From positions 1,922,001-1,986,000 of the forward strand of contig NZ_CP013420.1 in the NCBI RefSeq assembly GCF_001718695.1: a stretch of DNA of 64,000 bases, read 5' to 3'. Position numbers and translations under genes: made by a program. Source of the DNA: Burkholderia ubonensis. GTDB taxonomy: Bacteria > Pseudomonadota > Gammaproteobacteria > Burkholderiales > Burkholderiaceae. The notes under the pieces are model-generated. The model saw only the letters and a list, made by a program, of their open reading frames with translations. It had not been told where the DNA came from and made no database searches. This document shows, piece after piece, positions 60,653 through 64,000 of this stretch. How positions within the stretch are numbered: position 1 is the stretch's first letter; each line of letters opens with the position of its first letter.

Positions 60653-61081
60653 TCAGAACGTGAAATTCTTCAGCGCGTCGGGCATGCCCTGCGCCATCGC
60701 CGCCTGCTCCTTCGCGATGTAGGTCTGCGAATCCCACAGCTCGAAGTGACTACCCATTCCCAACAACATGACTTCCTTTTCCAGCCCGGCCGCCATGCGC
60801 AGCTCGGGCGATACGAGAATCCGGCCCGCGCTGTCGAGATCGACATCCATCGCATTGCCGAGAAAAATCCGCCGCCACCAGTGCGCATCCATCGGCAGCG
60901 CAGCGATCTTGGCGCGGAACACCTCCCATTCGGGGCGCGGAAACAGCAACAGGCAGCCGTCCGGGTGCTTGGTCACAGTCACCCGTCCTTCTGCCTGTCC
61001 TTGCAGCGCTTCGCGATAGCGAGCCGGCACCGACATCCGCCCTTTCGCATCGAGCGTCAGCGCCGACGCCCCTTGGAACAC
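60653..61081 (-). CDS. mraZ: Transcriptional regulator MraZ (GTG start)
   Basis: A 142-residue protein with two SpoVT/AbrB-like beta domains ([18 protein letters not shown] at about 7-24 and [17 protein letters not shown] at about 79-95). MraZ represses its own dcw promoter in E. coli by binding direct repeats. The start is GTG at 61079-61081, with GGAAAG-type Shine-Dalgarno sequence upstream. Four 10-bp repeats lie 70-110 bp upstream. Confidence 0.97.
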   Translation of the reverse strand: MFQGASALTLDAKGRMSVPARYREALQGQAEGRVTVTKHPDGCLLLFPRPEWEVFRAKIAALPMDAHWWRRIFLGNAMDVDLDSAGRILVSPELRMAAGLEKEVMLLGMGSHFELWDSQTYIAKEQAAMAQGMPDALKNFTF

Positions 61082-61150
61082 TTTCCGCTCTCCCGTTCAG
61101 GGCACCGAAGCACCCGCTCAATGCTCAGAATTTAGCCGGAATAGCCCGCC

Positions 61151-61190
61151 AAATCACACAAAAATACACTTTCTCACACTGTCTCCCACT
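61151..61190 (-). promoter_or_regulatory. MraZ-box direct repeats
   Basis: Read leftward, four units start every 10 bp: GTGGGAGACA, GTGTGAGAAA, GTGTATTTTT and GTGTGATTTG (each offset by one base from the block edges). The 10-bp spacing and the GTGGGA core match the MraZ operators known upstream of mraZ. The first unit touches the -10 element. Confidence 0.8.
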
Positions 61191-61216
61191 TTAGAGGAAG
61201 GGTGTGGCACGGTCAA
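61188..61216 (-). promoter_or_regulatory. Pmra, promoter of the dcw cluster
   Basis: Read leftward, TTGACC (61211-61216), a 17-bp spacer and TAAAGT (61188-61193), about 107 bp before the mraZ GTG. The -10 is directly next to the MraZ repeats, so MraZ could block or follow RNA polymerase. Confidence 0.72.
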
Positions 61217-61467
61217 GGGAGCGGCCCGGTTTTTTGACGAATTTTGTTAGTTAGAACAAGGACTTACGCGCACAAGCTCATGCGCCCCTTTACTCCAAAA
61301 ACCGTTAAAAATGAATGAGCTAGTGCAACTTGTGAAGGTGATACGTGAACAAGGCCGGCCAGATGGGCGTGCGAACGGGGCTTTCGGGGGCGGGAAAACG
61401 CGGAAAAAGCGGGCGGTATCGTCGGCGGTGAACCGGAGCCGCGTCGTGCGCGGCCCCGGCCCGAAGA
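61217..61467. other. 251-bp region between coq7 and Pmra
   Basis: No gene is supported. One 11-bp hairpin (61433-61443 with 61449-61459, one G-U pair) lies just past the coq7 stop but lacks a T-run. It may help end coq7 transcription. Confidence 0.45.
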
Positions 61468-62094
61468 TCACAGGTAGTACGCAGTGCTCGTCATGACTTT
61501 CGATGCGGCGCGCATCAGCATCCGCGCCGGCAGCGGCAGCTCGATGCCGCCCGCGTCGGTCGCGGCCTTGCCGTGCTTCACCTCGTCGATGCGCATCTGG
61601 TCGACAATCGCGCGTGACGCGGTGTCGCCCGCCGGCAGCGTCGACAGGTGACCTTCCAGATGGCTTTCGACCTGGCGCTCCGTCTCGGCCATGAAGCCGA
61701 GGCTCACCTTGTCGCCGAGCGCGCCGGCCGCGACGCCGATCGCCAGCGCGCCAGCGTACCACAGCGGATTCAGCACGCTCGGACGCGAGTCGAGCTCCTT
61801 GAGCCGGTGCGCGGTCCATGCGAGGTGGTCCTCCTCCTCGCGGGCAGCCTCCTCGAACATCGCCTTGGCCGCCGGCGTGCGCGCGGTCAGCTTCTGCGCC
61901 TGATACAGCGCCTGCGCGCAGATCTCGCCGACATGGTTCACGCGCATCAGTCCTGCGGCATGCGTGCGCTCGGCCGGCGTGAGCTCGACGGTCGGGGGTT
62001 CAGCAGGCGCGGGCACCGGCCGGCTCATGCGGTTCACGCCCGCCATCGAGCGCAGACCGCGATCGAATTCGCTGATCAATTCATCCAACACCAT
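61468..62094 (-). CDS. coq7: 2-polyprenyl-3-methyl-6-methoxy-1,4-benzoquinone hydroxylase
   Basis: A 208-residue ferritin-like diiron membrane-associated hydroxylase, a late step of ubiquinone synthesis. Iron ligands are visible in [42 protein letters not shown] and MRIDEVKHG (two ExxH-type pairs). It works in the same pathway as IspB at 25.5 kb. Confidence 0.95.
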   Translation of the reverse strand: MVLDELISEFDRGLRSMAGVNRMSRPVPAPAEPPTVELTPAERTHAAGLMRVNHVGEICAQALYQAQKLTARTPAAKAMFEEAAREEEDHLAWTAHRLKELDSRPSVLNPLWYAGALAIGVAAGALGDKVSLGFMAETERQVESHLEGHLSTLPAGDTASRAIVDQMRIDEVKHGKAATDAGGIELPLPARMLMRAASKVMTSTAYYL

Positions 62095-62379
62095 CCTGTT
62101 CTCCTGGCTGCTAGTGCTTGCGTTTCCGCACCCGGCGAAAGCGCGTGTCCGCTGCGTAACCGACTTGATTCTTCAGCGGAAATTGCGGTTAACCCGTGAT
62201 TTTAACCATTGTTGCATAAACGAAACATGGCGCCCCCGTGCCGGGGCATCTTGCTTTGTTGCAAAAAGTCCTTTTGCTACATTACGTCGGACTTCGTGCG
62301 AAGTTGAAGCGGGGATCGTCTGCAGAACATAACTATTTGCCCCGCAACAATAAATTTTATGATTTCTGGAGATCCGTTC
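62095..62379. other. Intergenic region between divergent coq7 and the porin gene
   Basis: It is AT-rich for this genome and must hold the promoters of both genes. The octamer TTGTTGCA occurs twice in direct orientation about 49 bp apart (about 62209 and 62258), and a GC-rich hairpin lies between them. I see no promoter good enough to call. Confidence 0.4.
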
Positions 62380-63546
62380 ATGAAAAAGTCGCTTCTCGCG
62401 CTCGTCGCGCTGGGCGCGTTCGCTGGCGCCGCTCACGCGCAAAGCAGCGTGACGCTTTACGGCATCATCGATGAAGGCTTCATCTTCAACAACAACGCCA
62501 AGGGCAAGCACCTGTACGGCCTGTCGAGCGGCGTGCTGCAAGGCAGCCGCTGGGGCCTGCGCGGCACGGAAGACCTGGGCGGCGGCCTGAAGGCGGTCTT
62601 CGTGCTCGAAAACGGCTTTGACGTGAACACCGGCGGCCTCAAGCAGGGCGGCCTCGAATTCGGCCGTCAGGCATACGTCGGCCTGGGGAGCGGCTTCGGC
62701 ACGGTCACGCTGGGCCGCCAGTACGACTCCGTCGTCGACTTCGTCGGCCCGCTCGAGGCGGGTGACCAGTGGGGCGGCTACATCGCCGCGCACCCGGGCG
62801 ACCTCGACAACTTCAACAACGCCTATCGCGTGAACAACGCGATCAAATACACGAGCCCGACCTACAACGGCTTCTCGTTCGGCGGCCTGTACAGCTTCGG
62901 CGGGCAAGCCGGCCAGTTCGCGAAGAACCAGGTCTGGTCGCTCGGCGCCGGCTACAACAACGGCCCGCTGGTTCTCGGCGTCGGCTACCTGAACGCGCGC
63001 ACGCCGGCGAACTTCGGCGGCATGTTCAACACCGGCTCGTCCGATCCGGCGGCAAGCGGCAAGCCGGTCGTCTCGTCGCCGGTTTACGGCACGTACGCGA
63101 ACAGCGCGAACACGTACCAGGTCATCGGTGCCGGCGGCGCCTACACGTTCGGCGCGGCGACGATCGGGGCAACGTACTCGAACACGAAGTTCAAGGGCTT
63201 TACTGCTGGCGGGTTCTCCGGCACTGCGACGTTCAACAACGGCGAAATCAACTTCAAGTATCAGTTGACCCCGGCGCTGATCCTGGGCGCGGCGTACGAC
63301 TATACGCAGGGCAGCAAGATCGGCGACGCGTCCGCCGCGAAATACCACCAGGGCTCGCTGGGCGTCGACTACTTCCTGTCGAAGCGTACGGACATCTACG
63401 TGATCGGCGTGTACCAGCATGCGTCGGGCAACGTGCTCGATTCGTCGGGCCACATCGCTCCGGCCACCGCCGCGATCAACGGCCTCGACCAGTCGAACAC
63501 CAGCAATCAGGTGGCGGCTCGCGTCGGCATCCGTCACAAGTTCTAA
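62380..63546 (+). CDS. Gram-negative porin (OmpC/Opc type)
   Basis: A 388-residue outer-membrane trimeric beta-barrel porin. A clear signal peptide (MKKSLLALVALGAFAGAAHA, cleaved before QSSVTLYG) is followed by alternating beta strands. The SRWGLRGTEDLGGGLKAVFVLE-type region of betaproteobacterial porins is split across about residues 48-70, and the protein ends in the C-terminal phenylalanine (VAARVGIRHKF) needed for BAM recognition. I start at ATG 62380, which has a TGGAGA Shine-Dalgarno. It admits small solutes; substrate preference cannot be told. Confidence 0.94.
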   Translation: MKKSLLALVALGAFAGAAHAQSSVTLYGIIDEGFIFNNNAKGKHLYGLSSGVLQGSRWGLRGTEDLGGGLKAVFVLENGFDVNTGGLKQGGLEFGRQAYVGLGSGFGTVTLGRQYDSVVDFVGPLEAGDQWGGYIAAHPGDLDNFNNAYRVNNAIKYTSPTYNGFSFGGLYSFGGQAGQFAKNQVWSLGAGYNNGPLVLGVGYLNARTPANFGGMFNTGSSDPAASGKPVVSSPVYGTYANSANTYQVIGAGGAYTFGAATIGATYSNTKFKGFTAGGFSGTATFNNGEINFKYQLTPALILGAAYDYTQGSKIGDASAAKYHQGSLGVDYFLSKRTDIYVIGVYQHASGNVLDSSGHIAPATAAINGLDQSNTSNQVAARVGIRHKF

Positions 63547-63576
63547 TCAGCTTGTCTGACAAGCCGCAGTTCATTG

Positions 63577-63600
63577 AAGGCGCCTTCGGGCGCCTTTTTC
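63577..63600 (+). terminator. Rho-independent terminator of the porin gene
   Basis: AAGGCGCC / GGCGCCTT stem with a TTCG tetraloop and a T-rich tail, 30 bp after the porin stop. Confidence 0.92.
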
Positions 63601-63862
63601 TTTTTCGGTTGGGCGCGGTCGGCGTGTGGCGCGCGCGGCGGCGCGGCGCGAGCGCTTGCGCCGGCTGTGCGCTGGCGACGCAGCGCCACGTGAACGCCGC
63701 CTTTACCGGCACCGAAGTTCACCGCGCGCCTGCCATTCGAAGCGAAGCGGGTGCATGGAATGGTCGCGGCCGCGCCGGCGGCCACCGCCCTCGGGGTCGA
63801 ACGACCATCGTGGCGACGGCCACGTCCCGACGATATCTGCAGCGCGACGCGTCGCCCGCCCA

Positions 63863-63892
63863 AAATTAAAAAGCCCGGCACAAGGCCGGGCT
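63863..63892 (-). terminator. Rho-independent terminator of the acyl-CoA synthetase gene
   Basis: AGCCCGGC / GCCGGGCT stem with a 5-nt loop. Read leftward it is followed by TTTTTAATTTT, 28 bp past the stop codon. Confidence 0.9.
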
Positions 63893-63919
63893 CGCAGGTT
63901 CGAACGTCGACCTTACGCT

Positions 63920-64000
63920 TTACGCGCGTCCGTCGCGCAATTCGCGCCGCAGGATCTTGCCGACGTTCGTCTTCGGCAATTCGGTGCGGAATTCGACGAG
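63920..64000 (-). CDS. 3' end of an AMP-forming acyl-CoA synthetase (partial)
   Basis: The last 26 residues before TAA (63920-63922) include LPKTNVGKILRREL, the C-terminal signature of long-chain fatty acid-CoA ligases. The lysine in VGKIL is the catalytic one that helps form the acyl-adenylate. The rest of the gene lies beyond the right edge. A FadD-like enzyme is most likely. Confidence 0.85.
   Translation of the reverse strand, partial: LVEFRTELPKTNVGKILRRELRDGRA

Larger units (their letters stand above)
63547..63919. other. 373-bp region between the porin and acyl-CoA synthetase genes
   Basis: It holds two terminators, one for each converging gene (63577-63600 and 63863-63892). Between them I see no supported gene. 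Confidence 0.55.

Overview
The window looks like part of the main chromosome of a Burkholderia species (sensu stricto, cepacia-complex-like). The DNA is very GC-rich, with G or C at most third codon positions. The gene order is the betaproteobacterial core order: aroQ-accB-accC-prmA, nrdA-nrdB, rplU-rpmA-obgE-proB, secA-argJ, lpxC and a complete division/cell-wall (dcw) cluster. A long alanine/lysine-rich histone H1-like protein and an OmpC-type porin also fit. The species call is inferred from protein resemblance and gene order, not from a search.

Layout. 1-8.1 kb (+): end of an unassigned gene, a TlpA-like thioredoxin, aroQ, biotin carboxylase subunits accB/accC, prmA, a zinc-ribbon/DUF3426 membrane protein, tpx, a PfkB-family kinase and a glycine-zipper lipoprotein. 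8.1-16.1 kb (-): histone H1-like gene, ribonucleotide reductase nrdB and nrdA (with a promoter carrying two NrdR boxes), ampD, a small membrane protein and a CcsA/YpjD-like cytochrome c assembly protein. 16.2-26.5 kb (mixed strands): ffh, a phosphoribosyltransferase, marC, proS, rppH, a CNP1-like lipoprotein, proB, obgE, rpmA, rplU, ispB. 26.7-29.0 kb: tRNA-Pro(CGG), then a GSCFA-domain gene that looks like an accessory insertion. 29.0-35.5 kb (+): a CorC-type protein, pilB/pilC/pilD homologues, coaE, zapD, yacG. 35.6-41.1 kb (-): a mutT-type Nudix gene, a DUF815 ATPase, argJ, secA. A dciA-like gene lies on the + strand. 41.9-61.2 kb (-): lpxC, a peroxiredoxin and the full dcw cluster from mraZ to ftsZ. 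62-64 kb: coq7 (-), a porin (+) and the 3' end of an acyl-CoA synthetase (-).

How the genes work together. The dcw operon is transcribed leftward from a recognisable Pmra promoter next to four 10-bp MraZ-type repeats. It makes the peptidoglycan precursor enzymes (MurC-G, Ddl, MraY) and the divisome (FtsL, FtsI, FtsW, FtsQ, FtsA, FtsZ), mostly with 4-nt ATGA overlaps. ZapD (FtsZ bundling), AmpD (muropeptide recycling) and LpxC (lipid A commitment) lie nearby on the same segment.

Points that need care. Two dcw genes carry single-base disruptions. ddl has one extra base near 47361-47371, and ftsL lacks one base in a C-run at 59377-59380. In both cases restoring one base gives a full-length protein, which points to sequence errors unless confirmed in the strain. 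Other notable signals are a possible small RNA at about 9020-9137 (+), a terminator-like hairpin just upstream of proS, a 111-bp tandem duplication inside the histone-like gene, and the GSCFA gene beside tRNA-Pro. I did not find a clearly new multi-gene system. Most of the window is conserved housekeeping DNA.
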